Positions 1 through 9,930 of a DNA stretch of 64,000 nt are shown one piece after another. The DNA is from Corynebacterium guangdongense. GTDB taxonomy: Bacteria > Actinomycetota > Actinomycetes > Mycobacteriales > Mycobacteriaceae. The position numbers and the translations under genes were made by a program. The stretch lies in assembly GCF_030408915.1 (NCBI RefSeq), contig NZ_CP047654.1, positions 2,232,001 to 2,296,000 of the forward strand, read 5' to 3'. A model generated the notes under the pieces. That model saw nothing but the letters and a program-made list of their open reading frames with translations. It did not search any database and was not told where the DNA came from. Within the stretch, counting starts at the first letter, position 1, and each line of letters starts with the position of its first letter.

Positions 1-125
1 AGTCCGATGTGGACGTAGGGGCCGACGGTCTGGGAGGGGGTGATGCCGGGCCGGGCCTCGTCCTGGTCGTTGATGGCGGAGACCTCGTAGCGGAATTCGC
101 CGGTCTTACCGGTGTCGATGTGCAT
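1..125 (-). CDS. pcaG: Protocatechuate 3,4-dioxygenase alpha subunit, N-terminal part (cut by window edge)
   Basis: Only the first 41 codons are in the window. The start codon at 125-123 follows a GAAGGAG ribosome site and opens a frame with TPSQTVGPYVHIGL near residues 29-42, the typical N-terminal signature of intradiol dioxygenase alpha subunits. It lies 21 bp downstream of the beta-subunit gene pcaH on the same strand, the usual pcaHG order. Together they cleave protocatechuate to 3-carboxy-cis,cis-muconate. The catalytic iron is held by the beta subunit; alpha is structural. The rest of the gene is outside the window. Confidence 0.93.
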   Translation of the reverse strand, partial: MHIDTGKTGEFRYEVSAINDQDEARPGITPSQTVGPYVHIG

Positions 126-146
126 GATGCTTACTCCTTCAGAGTC

Positions 147-872
147 TTATTCGAACGGGGTCTGCTCGCGTCCACGCAGGACGATGTCGAATTTGTAGCC
201 GACCGCGAAGTTCGGGCGGGTCTCGTCGTAGTCGAAGACCGCGATCATGCGCTCGCGGGCGCCCTCCGGAACCGAGTTGTAGATCGGGTCCTGGAAGAAG
301 AAGGGGTCGTTCGGAAAATACATCTGGGTGACCAGCCGCTCGCTGAACTGACGTCCGTACAGCGAGAAGTGGATGTGGGCGGGGCGCCAGGCGTTGTGGT
401 GGTTGCCCCAGGGGTAGGCGCCCGGCATGACGGTGTAGAAGCCGTACTTGCCGTCCTTGTCGGTCAGCGTGCGGGCCACGCCGTTGAAGTGCGGGTCCAG
501 CGGGGCCGGCCAGGAGTCGTTCTTGTGTCGGTAGCGGCCGGCGGAGTTGGCCTGCCACACTTCCAGCAGGGTCTCGGGGACGGGCTTGCCGTCCCAGCCG
601 AGGACGCGGCCGTGGACGTAGATGCGCTGGCCGATCGCCTCGCCGCCGTTGGCCTGGGTCATGTCGTTGTCGACGTCACCGAAGTCGCGCTCGCCGAAGA
701 CCGGCCCGGTGAGCTCGCCGAGGCGTTCGGGCATCATGATGAGCTCGTTGGTGGGGTTGCGCTTGATCGTCGTGCGGTAGTCGGGGAAGTGCAGCGGGGA
801 CCACTGGCCCTCGGTGGGGGCGGTGAACGGGTCGTGGGCGCCGCCGTCCTGGCCCGGGAGATAAAGCGACAT
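147..872 (-). CDS. pcaH: Protocatechuate 3,4-dioxygenase beta subunit
   Basis: A 241-residue intradiol ring-cleavage dioxygenase subunit carrying the non-haem Fe(III) site. The expected four iron ligands are visible: Tyr114 (AGRYRHK), Tyr153 (PGAYPWG) and His166/His168 (RPAHIHFS). The frame is open further upstream, but I chose the ATG at 872 because AAGGGA lies 8 nt before it and the protein then starts MSLYLPG and has family length. It is the first gene of pcaHG, and its promoter must lie in 873-1199, where a GTGA-N6-TCAC box sits about 58 bp upstream. Role: protocatechuate branch of the 3-oxoadipate pathway, cytoplasmic. Confidence 0.96.
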   Translation of the reverse strand: MSLYLPGQDGGAHDPFTAPTEGQWSPLHFPDYRTTIKRNPTNELIMMPERLGELTGPVFGERDFGDVDNDMTQANGGEAIGQRIYVHGRVLGWDGKPVPETLLEVWQANSAGRYRHKNDSWPAPLDPHFNGVARTLTDKDGKYGFYTVMPGAYPWGNHHNAWRPAHIHFSLYGRQFSERLVTQMYFPNDPFFFQDPIYNSVPEGARERMIAVFDYDETRPNFAVGYKFDIVLRGREQTPFE

Positions 873-929
873 GATCTGGTGTCCCTTCGGTGTCGGTTCA
901 TGAAACCCACTGAGACGCGAACCACAGTG

Positions 930-945
930 AGTGATGGGGTTCACG
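930..945. promoter_or_regulatory. GlxR/CRP-like box upstream of pcaH
   Basis: The sequence AGTGATGGGGTTCACG has the GTGA-N6-TCAC core of the corynebacterial cAMP-responsive regulator GlxR (consensus TGTGA-N6-TCACA). It is 58 bp upstream of the pcaH start. Similar cores lie before the lipoprotein gene (3124) and benA (6178). Binding is inferred. Confidence 0.45.
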
Positions 946-1144
946 ATATGGATTCCCCGTGACTGATAGCAATGACCGGGCCCTTCCACGTCGATCCACC
1001 GCCCCGGCCAGCATGTTTGAACCCAGGGTTTAGTTAGGGGGGTAGACCAGGGTCGGGTGGCGCGGGCCCTGGCCCCTAGCCCCCTAAACTTCTCGACCCC
1101 CTAGTCGAGGCTAGGAGATCACCTGATTACGTAACCCGGGCCAG

Positions 1145-1170
1145 CGGGTTGTATTGCACATCACAACCCG
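1145..1170. promoter_or_regulatory. Inverted-repeat operator candidate upstream of MFS gene
   Basis: CGGGTTGT at 1145-1152 and ACAACCCG at 1163-1170 form a perfect 8-bp dyad with a 10-nt spacer, 30 bp before the MFS start codon. A third half-site, AACCCG, at 1133-1138 pairs with CGGGTT at 1145-1150 as an alternative dyad. The arrangement suits a dimeric regulator binding at or near the promoter. The regulator is unknown. Confidence 0.5.
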
Positions 1171-1199
1171 TGCATCAGAGCAGAACAGGACACCCCCGC

Positions 1200-2621
1200 A
1201 TGAGCACCGCAACCAGCACCTCCGCCGACACCACGTGGCAGTCGCCCCGGCACCGCCGCACCGTCTACATGATCCTCGCGATCGTCGGCATCTCCATTCT
1301 CTTCGACGGTTACGACCTCGTCGTCTATGGCGCCGTGCTCTCCGACCTCCTCGACAACCCCCACCACATCGGCCAGCTCTCCCCGGCCGTCGCCGGCACC
1401 CTGGGTTCCTGGGCCATGATCGGCGTCATGATCGGGGCCCTCTCCGCCGGCGCCGTCGGCGACCGCCTCGGTCGACGCAAGGTGATGATCACCGCAATCA
1501 TCTGGTTCTCCCTCGGCATGGCGGCCACCGCCATGGCGACCTCCATCCTCGCCTTCGGCGCGCTGCGCTTCGCCACCGGACTGGGCGTGGGCATGATCGT
1601 CGCCACCGGCGGCGCCATCATCGCCGAGTTTGCTCCGGCGGGACGCCGCAACCTCTTCAACGCCATCGTCTACTCCGGCGTCCCGGCCGGCGGCGTCATG
1701 GCCACCGTCCTCGCCCTGCTGCTTCACGACGCCATCGGCTGGCGCGGCCTCTTCCTCATCGGCGGTTCCCCCCTCCTCTTCCTGCTGCCGCTGGCCTTCT
1801 TCGCCCTGCCGGAGTCCCCGCGCTGGCTGATGAGCCGTGGCCGCACGGCCGAGGCCGCCGCCGAGTGCGCCCGCTTCGGCCTGCCGGAGTCCCAGTTCCT
1901 GGCCGAGCCGAAGGTCATTGAGGACAGCGCCCGCGGCGTCGAGCCGACCGCCCAGGAAAAGACCGGCTTCGCCGCCATCTTCTCCAACAAGTACCTGCGC
2001 GGCACCCTGCTCATCGGCATCATGAGCTTCATCGGTCTGCTGGCCACCTACGGACTGAACACCTGGCTGCCGACCATCCGCGAGGCCGCCGGCGCAACCC
2101 CGGACTCCGCCCTCTACTCCCTCCTGGCGCTCAACGGCTCCGCGGTCGTCGGCGGCCTGATCGCCTCCTGGTTCGCCGACCGAATCGGCGCCAAGAAGGT
2201 CATCACCACCACCTTCGTCATGGCCGCCATCTCCCTGACGCTGCTGCCCTTCACCACCAACATGGCGATGGTCTACCTGCTCACCGGCGTCACCGGCATC
2301 GGCATCATCGGCACCCAGGTCCTGACCTACGGCCTGTCCTCCAACTTCTACGGCACCTCCGCCCGCGCCGCCGGCGTCGCCTGGTGCGCCGGCTTCGGTC
2401 GCATCGGTGGCATCGCGGGCCCCGCCCTCGGCGGCCTCATCATCGGCATGGGCCTGGCCGGCGCCGACGCCCTGTTCCTCTTCGCCGGCGCCGCGGTGGT
2501 CGGCGCCATCGCCACCGCGCTCATCCCGCGTTCCCCGGCTGAGACACGCATCATTGAGACTGTCCCCGCCGCGCAGGAGCCGGCCATGGCCCGCCCTGCG
2601 CCGGTCGCCGAGCGCAGTTAA
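1200..2621 (+). CDS. MFS aromatic acid:H+ symporter (AAHS family)
   Basis: A 473-residue, 12-helix major facilitator protein. Helix 1 contains LFDGYDLVVYGAVL, matching the DGxD signature of aromatic acid carriers (PcaK, BenK, VanK), and GDRLGRRKVM is the MFS loop 2-3 motif. The ATG at 1200 (MSTATS) is preferred over the upstream in-frame start because it has AGGA about 10 nt upstream and a normal-length N-terminus. It is divergent from pcaHG and convergent with a lipoprotein gene, with a hairpin between. The substrate is probably protocatechuate, 4-hydroxybenzoate or benzoate; sequence alone does not decide. Confidence 0.85.
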   Translation: MSTATSTSADTTWQSPRHRRTVYMILAIVGISILFDGYDLVVYGAVLSDLLDNPHHIGQLSPAVAGTLGSWAMIGVMIGALSAGAVGDRLGRRKVMITAIIWFSLGMAATAMATSILAFGALRFATGLGVGMIVATGGAIIAEFAPAGRRNLFNAIVYSGVPAGGVMATVLALLLHDAIGWRGLFLIGGSPLLFLLPLAFFALPESPRWLMSRGRTAEAAAECARFGLPESQFLAEPKVIEDSARGVEPTAQEKTGFAAIFSNKYLRGTLLIGIMSFIGLLATYGLNTWLPTIREAAGATPDSALYSLLALNGSAVVGGLIASWFADRIGAKKVITTTFVMAAISLTLLPFTTNMAMVYLLTGVTGIGIIGTQVLTYGLSSNFYGTSARAAGVAWCAGFGRIGGIAGPALGGLIIGMGLAGADALFLFAGAAVVGAIATALIPRSPAETRIIETVPAAQEPAMARPAPVAERS

Positions 2622-2637
2622 CTCCGCTCCCGCGTCA

Positions 2638-2660
2638 GGGCCGTCCCCACGGGGCGGCCC
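2638..2660. terminator. Hairpin terminator between convergent genes
   Basis: GGGCCG-T-CCCC / GGGG-CGGCCC forms a GC-rich stem with a one-base bulge and 2-nt loop between the stop codons of the MFS gene (2621) and the lipoprotein gene (2662). It probably serves both strands. Confidence 0.6.
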
Positions 2661-2661
2661 G

Positions 2662-3105
2662 TCAGCCGTTTTCCGGCCGGCAGAGCAGCACCTGGTCGAT
2701 CAGTTCCCGGGGCGCCCCTTCCGCCCGCAGGATCGACTCGTCATAACAGACGTACCCGGTGGCGCTGGAGCGGCCGTCGTGCGGATGCTGGCGCCACCGT
2801 TCCCCCTCGAGGCGGTACAGGAGCACGTGATCTGTCTGGGCCTGGCCCGCCCGCGCCCAGCCCCCGGCGCAGAACAACACCACGGGCTCAGTGAAGTCGG
2901 CGACAAATGCCGCGGGCTGGCAGGGGTCCGTCGCCGGGGCCGTGCCGGGGCTGGCCGGCCCGGTGACGCTAACGGTGACGGTCAGCGTCGAGGACTCGGC
3001 TTCGGTGAGCGTGGGGGTCGTCGGGGTCTGCGCGCCTCCGCCGCAGGCGCCGAGCAGCACCGCCGCCCCACTCGCCAGCACGGCGGCCGCGCGTCGGGAA
3101 CGCAT
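2662..3105 (-). CDS. Putative secreted lipoprotein
   Basis: A 147-residue protein starting MRSRRAAAVLASG with a lipobox (VLLGAC), so it is probably exported and lipid-anchored at that Cys. A Thr/Ser/Pro-rich linker follows, then a small domain with three further Cys residues. I chose the ATG at 3105 because GGGAGG lies just upstream and the signal peptide then begins with Arg residues. I do not recognise the family. It lies between the aromatic carrier and catC but is not in the cat operon: a strong terminator and a GlxR-like box separate them. A role in aromatic uptake is only a guess. Confidence 0.7.
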   Translation of the reverse strand: MRSRRAAAVLASGAAVLLGACGGGAQTPTTPTLTEAESSTLTVTVSVTGPASPGTAPATDPCQPAAFVADFTEPVVLFCAGGWARAGQAQTDHVLLYRLEGERWRQHPHDGRSSATGYVCYDESILRAEGAPRELIDQVLLCRPENG

Positions 3106-3123
3106 CGCATCCTCCCCTCCGTC

Positions 3124-3139
3124 AGTGACCTGTGTCACC
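3124..3139. promoter_or_regulatory. GlxR/CRP-like box upstream of lipoprotein gene
   Basis: AGTGACCTGTGTCACC carries a perfect GTGA-N6-TCAC core centred about 26 bp upstream of the lipoprotein start codon. At that position it would overlap the promoter or early leader and could repress. Inferred from the GlxR consensus. Confidence 0.45.
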
Positions 3140-3164
3140 GATTCTACGCCGCCACCCCGAAAGA

Positions 3165-3212
3165 GCCGTCCCCGCCGTCTCCGGGACAGGGCCCGGGAAC
3201 GGCGGGGACGGC
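3165..3212 (-). terminator. Terminator of the cat operon
   Basis: A perfect 14-bp dyad: GCCGTCCCCGCCGT at 3165-3178 pairs with 3199-3212. It lies 14 bp beyond the catC stop codon. The 20-nt loop is itself GC-rich. There is no long T tract, as is common in high-GC genomes. Confidence 0.65.
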
Positions 3213-3225
3213 GGGAACGAGTCGA

Positions 3226-3519
3226 CTAGCCCTTCAGGTAGTAGTCCAGCGCGTTCGGATGCTTGGCCAGCGGGGTGACCTTGACGTCCATGTAGGCGAA
3301 CATGGGGAAGCCGGCGAAGATCGCGTGCAGCTCGTCGTGGTCGCTGACGTCGTAGACGGAGTAGTTGGCGTATTCGCCGACCACGCGCCAGATGGCCTTC
3401 ATGATGCCCCGCTCCTGCAGGTCAGCGGAATAGGCCTTTTCACGCTTCTGGAAGTCGGCCATGACCTCCGGATCCATGTCGACGGGGAAATTGACGTCCA
3501 TGCGGGCAAGAAACAGCAT
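3226..3519 (-). CDS. catC: Muconolactone delta-isomerase
   Basis: A 97-residue protein, the usual size for the small decameric muconolactone isomerase. It starts MLFLARMDVNFP and contains the family signatures AIWRVVGEYANYSVYDV and LHAIFAGFPMFAYMDV. It converts muconolactone to 3-oxoadipate enol-lactone. It is the last gene of catABC, 17 bp after catB, with AAGGAG before the ATG and a strong hairpin terminator after the stop. Confidence 0.96.
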   Translation of the reverse strand: MLFLARMDVNFPVDMDPEVMADFQKREKAYSADLQERGIMKAIWRVVGEYANYSVYDVSDHDELHAIFAGFPMFAYMDVKVTPLAKHPNALDYYLKG

Positions 3520-3536
3520 GTGTGACTCCTTGGTAA

Positions 3537-4658
3537 TTAGTCGCGGGTGAAGAAGTTGACCTTGTCCCAGTCCGGCTCCAGGCCGGTGCCCGGGCCTTCC
3601 GGAACAATGACCTTGCCGTCCCGGTAGACGATGTCCTCGGTAACGTAGGTTTCCTTGAGCAGCAGCGGGCCGAAGAGCTCGGTGCCGTAGGTGACCGCCG
3701 GGGTCGACGCCGCGAAGTGCAGCGACGCGGCGGTGCCGAACGGGCCTTCCAGAGAGGTGGCGCCGTGGCAGGCCAGGCCGGCGGCCTCGGCGATGGCGGC
3801 GGTCTTCTTCGACTCGATGAGACCGCCGAGCTTCGTGGTCTTGATGGCGATGACGTCGGCGGCCTGCTTCTTGGCGACGGCCAGCGCATCGGCCGGAGAG
3901 CAGACCGACTCGTCGGCCATGACCGGGACGCCGATGCGGCTGGTGATTTCGCGCAGGGTGTCGAGATCGTCGGCCGGGGTGGGCTGCTCAAAGAGCTGGA
4001 TGCCGGCGTCGGCGAGCTTCGGCAGCCAGGTCAGGGAGGTGAGGCGGTCCCAGCGGGCGTTGATGTCGATCCGGTAGGACAGGTCCACGTCGGTGTTCGC
4101 GATGAGGTCGGCGATGCGGCCGGTGTCGACCTTCGGGTCGCCGGACCCCATCTTGAGCTTGAAGGCGCGGGTGCCCATCATTTCCTGGCGCTCGTTGACC
4201 TCGGCGATGGCCTCCTCCAGCGGCAGCACGCCGAGCGCCCAGACGCAGTCGAGCTCGGAGCGGAACTGGCCGCCGAGCAGGTGCGCGAGGGGGACGTCGA
4301 GGGCGCGGGCCCAGGCGTCGTGAAGCGCGATCTCCAGCGCCGCCTTGGCGAAGCGCATGTTGGCCACACTGCGCTCCCAGTCGGCGACGATGCCGGACAG
4401 CTCGGTGACCTCCCTACCGAGGGTGGCGGGCGTCAGATGCTTGTCGACGATGACCTTCATAGTGTCCGCGGACTCGCCGCCCCACCACGGCCCGCCCGGG
4501 ACCACACCCTCGCCGTAGCCGGTCACGCCGCCTTCGAGGGTGACACTGACCAGCAGAATGGGCTGCGAGGTGGCGGTGTAGGTGGCGAAACCGTGGGGAC
4601 GGAACAGGGGAACGTCCAGCACGCGGGTGTCGATGGACGCGATGCGTAAATCGCTCAT
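3537..4658 (-). CDS. catB: Muconate cycloisomerase
   Basis: A 373-residue enolase-superfamily enzyme that closes cis,cis-muconate to (+)-muconolactone. Expected residues are visible: the KxK pair Lys167/Lys169 (RAFKLKMG), metal ligands Asp198 (RIDINARW), Glu224 (LFEQPT) and Asp249 (VMADES), and Lys273 (AIKTTKLGG). It is the middle gene of catABC. The 90-bp gap after catA contains a hairpin (around 4695-4728) and a 13-nt leader identical to that of catA just before the ribosome site. Confidence 0.95.
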   Translation of the reverse strand: MSDLRIASIDTRVLDVPLFRPHGFATYTATSQPILLVSVTLEGGVTGYGEGVVPGGPWWGGESADTMKVIVDKHLTPATLGREVTELSGIVADWERSVANMRFAKAALEIALHDAWARALDVPLAHLLGGQFRSELDCVWALGVLPLEEAIAEVNERQEMMGTRAFKLKMGSGDPKVDTGRIADLIANTDVDLSYRIDINARWDRLTSLTWLPKLADAGIQLFEQPTPADDLDTLREITSRIGVPVMADESVCSPADALAVAKKQAADVIAIKTTKLGGLIESKKTAAIAEAAGLACHGATSLEGPFGTAASLHFAASTPAVTYGTELFGPLLLKETYVTEDIVYRDGKVIVPEGPGTGLEPDWDKVNFFTRD

Positions 4659-4666
4659 AATTCTTT

Positions 4667-4679
4667 TCCTTAACTATTG
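4667..4679 (-). promoter_or_regulatory. 13-nt leader before catB, identical to that before catA
   Basis: On the minus strand CAATAGTTAAGGA sits just ahead of catB, including the AAGGA ribosome site. The identical 13 nt occur at 5651-5663 before catA. It may be a translation-enhancing leader kept in both genes. Confidence 0.5.
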
Positions 4680-4748
4680 GGACATACACACCAGAACCCC
4701 GCCCCCGCTCAGGCAGCGGTGACGGGGTGGGCGTGGACGAACTAGAGC

Positions 4749-6224
<1,476 letters not shown>

Positions 6225-7742
6225 ATGTCCACGCCTACGGCTGACACCCGCGAACTTCTCTCCCGCGCTCTCGAGAACCGCCCCGAGGAGGGCATCGTCC
6301 GCGTCAACCGCGAAGTTTTCACCGACCAGGAGCTCTTCGACCTGGAGATGAAGTACATCTTCGAGGGCAACTGGATCTTCCTCGCCCACGAGTCCCAGAT
6401 CCCCAACGTCGGCGACTACTTCACCACCAACATCGGTCGCCAGCCGGTCATGATCACCCGCTCCAAGGACGGCAACCTCAACTGCCTGATCAACTCCTGC
6501 TCCCACCGTGGCGCCATGCTGTGCCGCAAGAAGACGGACAACCGCACCACCCTGACCTGCCCGTTCCACGGTTGGACCTTCTCCAACGACGGCTCCCTGC
6601 TCAAGGCCAAGGACGAGGCCAACGGCGCGTACCCGGAGAACTTCAACACCAACGGCTCCCACAACCTGCGTCGCGTCCCGAAGTTCGAGTCCTACCGCGG
6701 TTTCCTCTTCGGTTCCCTCAACGCCGACGTCGAGCCGCTCGAGGACTTCCTGGGTGACACCCGCGTCGTCATCGACATGCTCATCGACCAGTCCCCGGAG
6801 GGCCTCGAGGTCCTGCGCGGCGCGTCCACCTACACCTACGACGGCAACTGGAAGCTGCAGGCCGAGAACGGCGCCGACGGCTACCACGTCTCCTCCGTCC
6901 ACTGGAACTACGCCGCCACCACCTCACGCCGCGGCACCGGTGAGTCCGCCAACGAGACCAAGGCCATGGACGCCGGCTCCTGGGGCGAGCAGGAGGGCGG
7001 CTACTTCTCCTACCCGAACGGCCACCTGCTGCTGTGGCAGGAGTGGGGCAACCCGGAGGACCGTCCGGTCTACGACCGCCTCGACGAGCTCAAGGAGCTG
7101 CACGGCGAGGAGCGCGCCAACTTCATGGTGGGCGTCTCCCGCAACCTCTGTCTGTACCCGAACGTGTACATCATGGACCAGTTCTCCACCCAGATCCGTC
7201 GTCTGGAGCCGGTCAGCGTCGACAAGACCGAGGTGACGATCTACTGCATCGCGCCGAAGGGTGAGTCCGCGGAGAACCGCGCGGCACGTATCCGCCAGTA
7301 CGAGGACTTCTTCAACGCCACCGGCATGGCGACCCCGGATGACCTGGAGGAGTTCCGCTCCTGCCAGAAGACCTACCAGGCCTCCGCCTTCCCGTGGAAC
7401 GACATGACCCGTGGCCTGGGCCACCAGATCAACGGCGTCAGCGAGCGCGCGAAGGCCCTGGGCATGAACGAGGTGCTCTCCTCCGGCGTCCGCACCGAGG
7501 ACGAGGGTCTCTACCCGATTCAGCACGGCTACTGGGAGTCCGTGATGGAGAAGGCCGTCGACCAGGAGGACGCGGACCTTGCGGCCCGCACCCACAAGCA
7601 TGTCCGTGACGAGGCGCAGTCCACCGCCGTCACCCAGGAGCACGCCGTGGCGAAGGCCGAGGCCAAGGCAGCGACCGCGTCGGCGTCGGCAGGCGGAGAG
7701 GGCGAGTCGGGCGGCCGTCGTCGCCGTCGTCGCGCCAAGTAA
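6225..7742 (+). CDS. benA: Benzoate 1,2-dioxygenase large subunit
   Basis: A 505-residue Rieske non-haem iron oxygenase alpha subunit. The Rieske ligands are Cys92/His94 (CSHRG) and Cys112/His115 (CPFHGW). The mononuclear iron site follows with Asp218, His221 and His226 (DGYHVSSVH). I start at the second ATG (6225), which has GGAG 6 nt upstream; the ATG at 6213 lacks a site. The C-terminus is extended by about 45 residues rich in Ala/Glu/Lys and ends in six Arg plus AlaLys, which typical BenA proteins of about 455 residues lack. First gene of benABCD. Confidence 0.95.
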   Translation: MSTPTADTRELLSRALENRPEEGIVRVNREVFTDQELFDLEMKYIFEGNWIFLAHESQIPNVGDYFTTNIGRQPVMITRSKDGNLNCLINSCSHRGAMLCRKKTDNRTTLTCPFHGWTFSNDGSLLKAKDEANGAYPENFNTNGSHNLRRVPKFESYRGFLFGSLNADVEPLEDFLGDTRVVIDMLIDQSPEGLEVLRGASTYTYDGNWKLQAENGADGYHVSSVHWNYAATTSRRGTGESANETKAMDAGSWGEQEGGYFSYPNGHLLLWQEWGNPEDRPVYDRLDELKELHGEERANFMVGVSRNLCLYPNVYIMDQFSTQIRRLEPVSVDKTEVTIYCIAPKGESAENRAARIRQYEDFFNATGMATPDDLEEFRSCQKTYQASAFPWNDMTRGLGHQINGVSERAKALGMNEVLSSGVRTEDEGLYPIQHGYWESVMEKAVDQEDADLAARTHKHVRDEAQSTAVTQEHAVAKAEAKAATASASAGGEGESGGRRRRRRAK

Positions 7743-7775
7743 CCCCACCACCCTCACACAGGAAGAGAGACCCCC

Positions 7776-8297
7776 ATGACCACCTCACTCAACCGTGCCG
7801 GCGCCATCACCCGCGACGAGGTCGCCGACTTCATCTTCAAGGAGAACCGCCTTCTCGACGACCGCAAGTTCGAGGAGTGGCTCGAGTGCTACCGCGAGGA
7901 CGCCGAGTACTGGATGCCGGCCTGGGACGTCGATGACGAGCTCACCGTCGATCCGCAGAACGAGATCTCGTTGATCTACTACCCCTCCCGCGCCGGCCTG
8001 GCCGACCGCGTCTTCCGCATCCGCACCGAGCGTTCGGCCGCGACCTCCATCCCGGAGCCACGCACCAACCACCATTCCACCAACATCGAGATCATCTCCC
8101 GCGACGAGGAGACGAACCAGGTCGAGGTCCGCTACAACTGGATTTCCTACTACTTCCGGTACAACACGACCGACCACTACTTCGGCACCACCTGGCTGAC
8201 CCTGGACCTCTCCGGCGATGAGCCGCTGATCGCCAAGAAGAAGATCGTGCTGAAGAACGACTACATCCACCACGTCGTCGATATCTACATGGTCTAG
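7776..8297 (+). CDS. benB: Benzoate 1,2-dioxygenase small subunit
   Basis: A 173-residue ring-hydroxylating dioxygenase beta subunit with an NTF2-like fold. Typical segments are LLDDRKFEEWLECYREDAEYW near the N-terminus and a central Tyr/Arg-rich stretch. It forms the hexameric oxygenase with BenA. It is 33 bp after benA with a GGAAGAGAG ribosome site and 47 bp before benC. Confidence 0.95.
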   Translation: MTTSLNRAGAITRDEVADFIFKENRLLDDRKFEEWLECYREDAEYWMPAWDVDDELTVDPQNEISLIYYPSRAGLADRVFRIRTERSAATSIPEPRTNHHSTNIEIISRDEETNQVEVRYNWISYYFRYNTTDHYFGTTWLTLDLSGDEPLIAKKKIVLKNDYIHHVVDIYMV

Positions 8298-8344
8298 CCG
8301 CACCAGGCAGACCAGCGCTCACGAGAACCGGGAAGGACCCCTTA

Positions 8345-9925
8345 ATGACAACAGCAGCCGAGACCCAGCGCGTCGCCCTCTCCTTCGAGGACGGCATCAC
8401 CCGCTTCATCGAGGTCGAGGAAGACCAGACCATCGTCGATGCCGCGTACAAGGCACGCATCAACATCCCCTTCGACTGCCGTGACGGCGCCTGCGGAACT
8501 TGCAAGGCCTTCTGCGAGTCGGGCGAATACGAGGAGGGCGACTACATTGATGAGGCCCTGACCGACGCCGAGGCCGACGAGGGATACATCCTCTGCTGTC
8601 AGACCTACCCGCTCTCCGAGATGCTGGTCAACGTGCCGATCACCTCGGCCGCGGCCAAGACCGGCGCGGCGACCCTGATCGGCACCATCACCGAGCTCGA
8701 GCAGCTCAGCCCGTCCACGATCCGCTTCGCGGTGGAGATCAAGGACCGCGAGTCCCTGACCTACCTGCCGGGCCAGTACATGAACATCGCCCCGCCGAAC
8801 GCGGACTTCCACCGCTCCTACTCCTTCTCCTCCGGCCCCTCGGACGACATCGTCACCTTCCTGGTCAAGTACACCCCGGGCGGCCTCATGACCACCTACC
8901 TCACCGAGCAGGCCAAGGTCGGCGACGAGCTCAACCTGACCGGCCCGATGGGCTCGTTCTTCCTGCGTGAGCCGAACTCCCCCCTCCTGCTGCTCGCCGG
9001 CGGCACCGGCCTGGCCCCGATCCTGGCCATCCTGGAGCGCCTGGCGGAACTGGAGGACTACGACAAGCCGGTCCGGCTGGTCTTCGGCGCCACCAAGAAC
9101 CACGACATCGTCGAGGTCGAGCGTCTGAACTCCTACAAGGACAAGCTCAAGGACTTCGACTGGTTCACCGTCGTCTCCGACCCGGCGGAGGAGCACGAGC
9201 GCAAGGGCTACGTCACCGATCACCTCGATCCGGACGAGCACCTGCACAACGGCGACGCCGACGTCTACCTCTGCGGCCCGCCGCCGATGGTCGAGGCGGT
9301 GCGCACCTACCTGGGCGCGCTGGACAACCCGCCGACGAACTTCTACTACGAGAAGTTCACCCCGCAGGGCACCGGCGACGGCGGCACCGAGAAGGTCACC
9401 GTCACCCGCGAGTCCGACGAGACCTCGCGCACCCTCACCGTCGAGTCCTCCCAGGTCGAGTCCGGCCAGGTCCACAGCCGCGTCGCCGACTCCGAAGCCC
9501 AGTTCCAGGCGCTCAACGCCCTCGAGGTCGGCGTGGCCTCGCTGGTCATCGACCTTCTCGATGAGGAGGATTTCGAGGAGATGACCCGTCTGGCCGAGGA
9601 GGCCAACCGGCACATCGACGGGTCCGTCATCGCCGACGCCGACGGTTTCATCACCGCGAACACCGCCTTCCATGAGTTCCTCTTCCGCCGCAGCGGCAAC
9701 GAGGCGATGCTCCAGGCCTACCGTTCCCTGCGTACCGAGGAAGTCATGGTCCGCGACCTGCAGGACGGTTCCCAGATTGAGCCGGAGATCCCCTCCGACC
9801 ACCTGAAGTTCATCGAAGCCCTGCGCTCCCGCGACATGGCCGCCGTCCGCGAGGTCGTCGGCCACCACACCGAGATCGCCGTTTCCACGATGAGCACCGC
9901 CATCCGCGCGCAGTCCGGGGAGTAG
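8345..9925 (+). CDS. benC: Benzoate dioxygenase reductase with C-terminal FCD-like domain
   Basis: The first 337 residues or so are a standard BenC electron-transfer protein. They hold a plant-type 2Fe-2S ferredoxin domain (Cys45, Cys50, Cys53, Cys85 or Cys84), an FAD domain (RSYSFSSG) and an NAD domain (GGTGLAPILA). After a linker (about 340-385) comes a helical domain to residue 526. Its pattern NTAFHEFLFRRSGNEAML, then SDHLKFIEALRSRD and VVGHHTE, resembles the FCD ligand-binding domain of FadR/GntR regulators, with no DNA-binding part. Classical Acinetobacter/Pseudomonas BenC is about 340 residues. The role of the extra domain is unknown; it may sense a pathway acid. No frameshift is seen. 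Confidence 0.92.
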   Translation: MTTAAETQRVALSFEDGITRFIEVEEDQTIVDAAYKARINIPFDCRDGACGTCKAFCESGEYEEGDYIDEALTDAEADEGYILCCQTYPLSEMLVNVPITSAAAKTGAATLIGTITELEQLSPSTIRFAVEIKDRESLTYLPGQYMNIAPPNADFHRSYSFSSGPSDDIVTFLVKYTPGGLMTTYLTEQAKVGDELNLTGPMGSFFLREPNSPLLLLAGGTGLAPILAILERLAELEDYDKPVRLVFGATKNHDIVEVERLNSYKDKLKDFDWFTVVSDPAEEHERKGYVTDHLDPDEHLHNGDADVYLCGPPPMVEAVRTYLGALDNPPTNFYYEKFTPQGTGDGGTEKVTVTRESDETSRTLTVESSQVESGQVHSRVADSEAQFQALNALEVGVASLVIDLLDEEDFEEMTRLAEEANRHIDGSVIADADGFITANTAFHEFLFRRSGNEAMLQAYRSLRTEEVMVRDLQDGSQIEPEIPSDHLKFIEALRSRDMAAVREVVGHHTEIAVSTMSTAIRAQSGE

Positions 9926-9930
9926 CGACG

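Larger units (their letters stand above)
873..1199. promoter_or_regulatory. Divergent control region between pcaH and MFS gene (327 bp)
   Basis: No gene is seen here. It must contain the pcaHG promoter (minus) and the MFS promoter (plus). Visible elements are a GTGA-N6-TCAC box at 930-945, an AACCC-A-GGGTT dyad at 1020-1030, a CTCGAC-N6-GTCGAG dyad at 1092-1109, and a CGGGTTGT-N10-ACAACCCG dyad at 1145-1170 preceded by another AACCCG half at 1133-1138. Several CTAG and CCCCTA words occur at 1073-1115. Promoter assignment is inferred from position only. Confidence 0.6.

Noticed and set aside
9..962. A 317-codon plus-strand frame at the window start
   Set aside because: It is antisense to pcaG/pcaH, whose iron ligands and start signals are clear.
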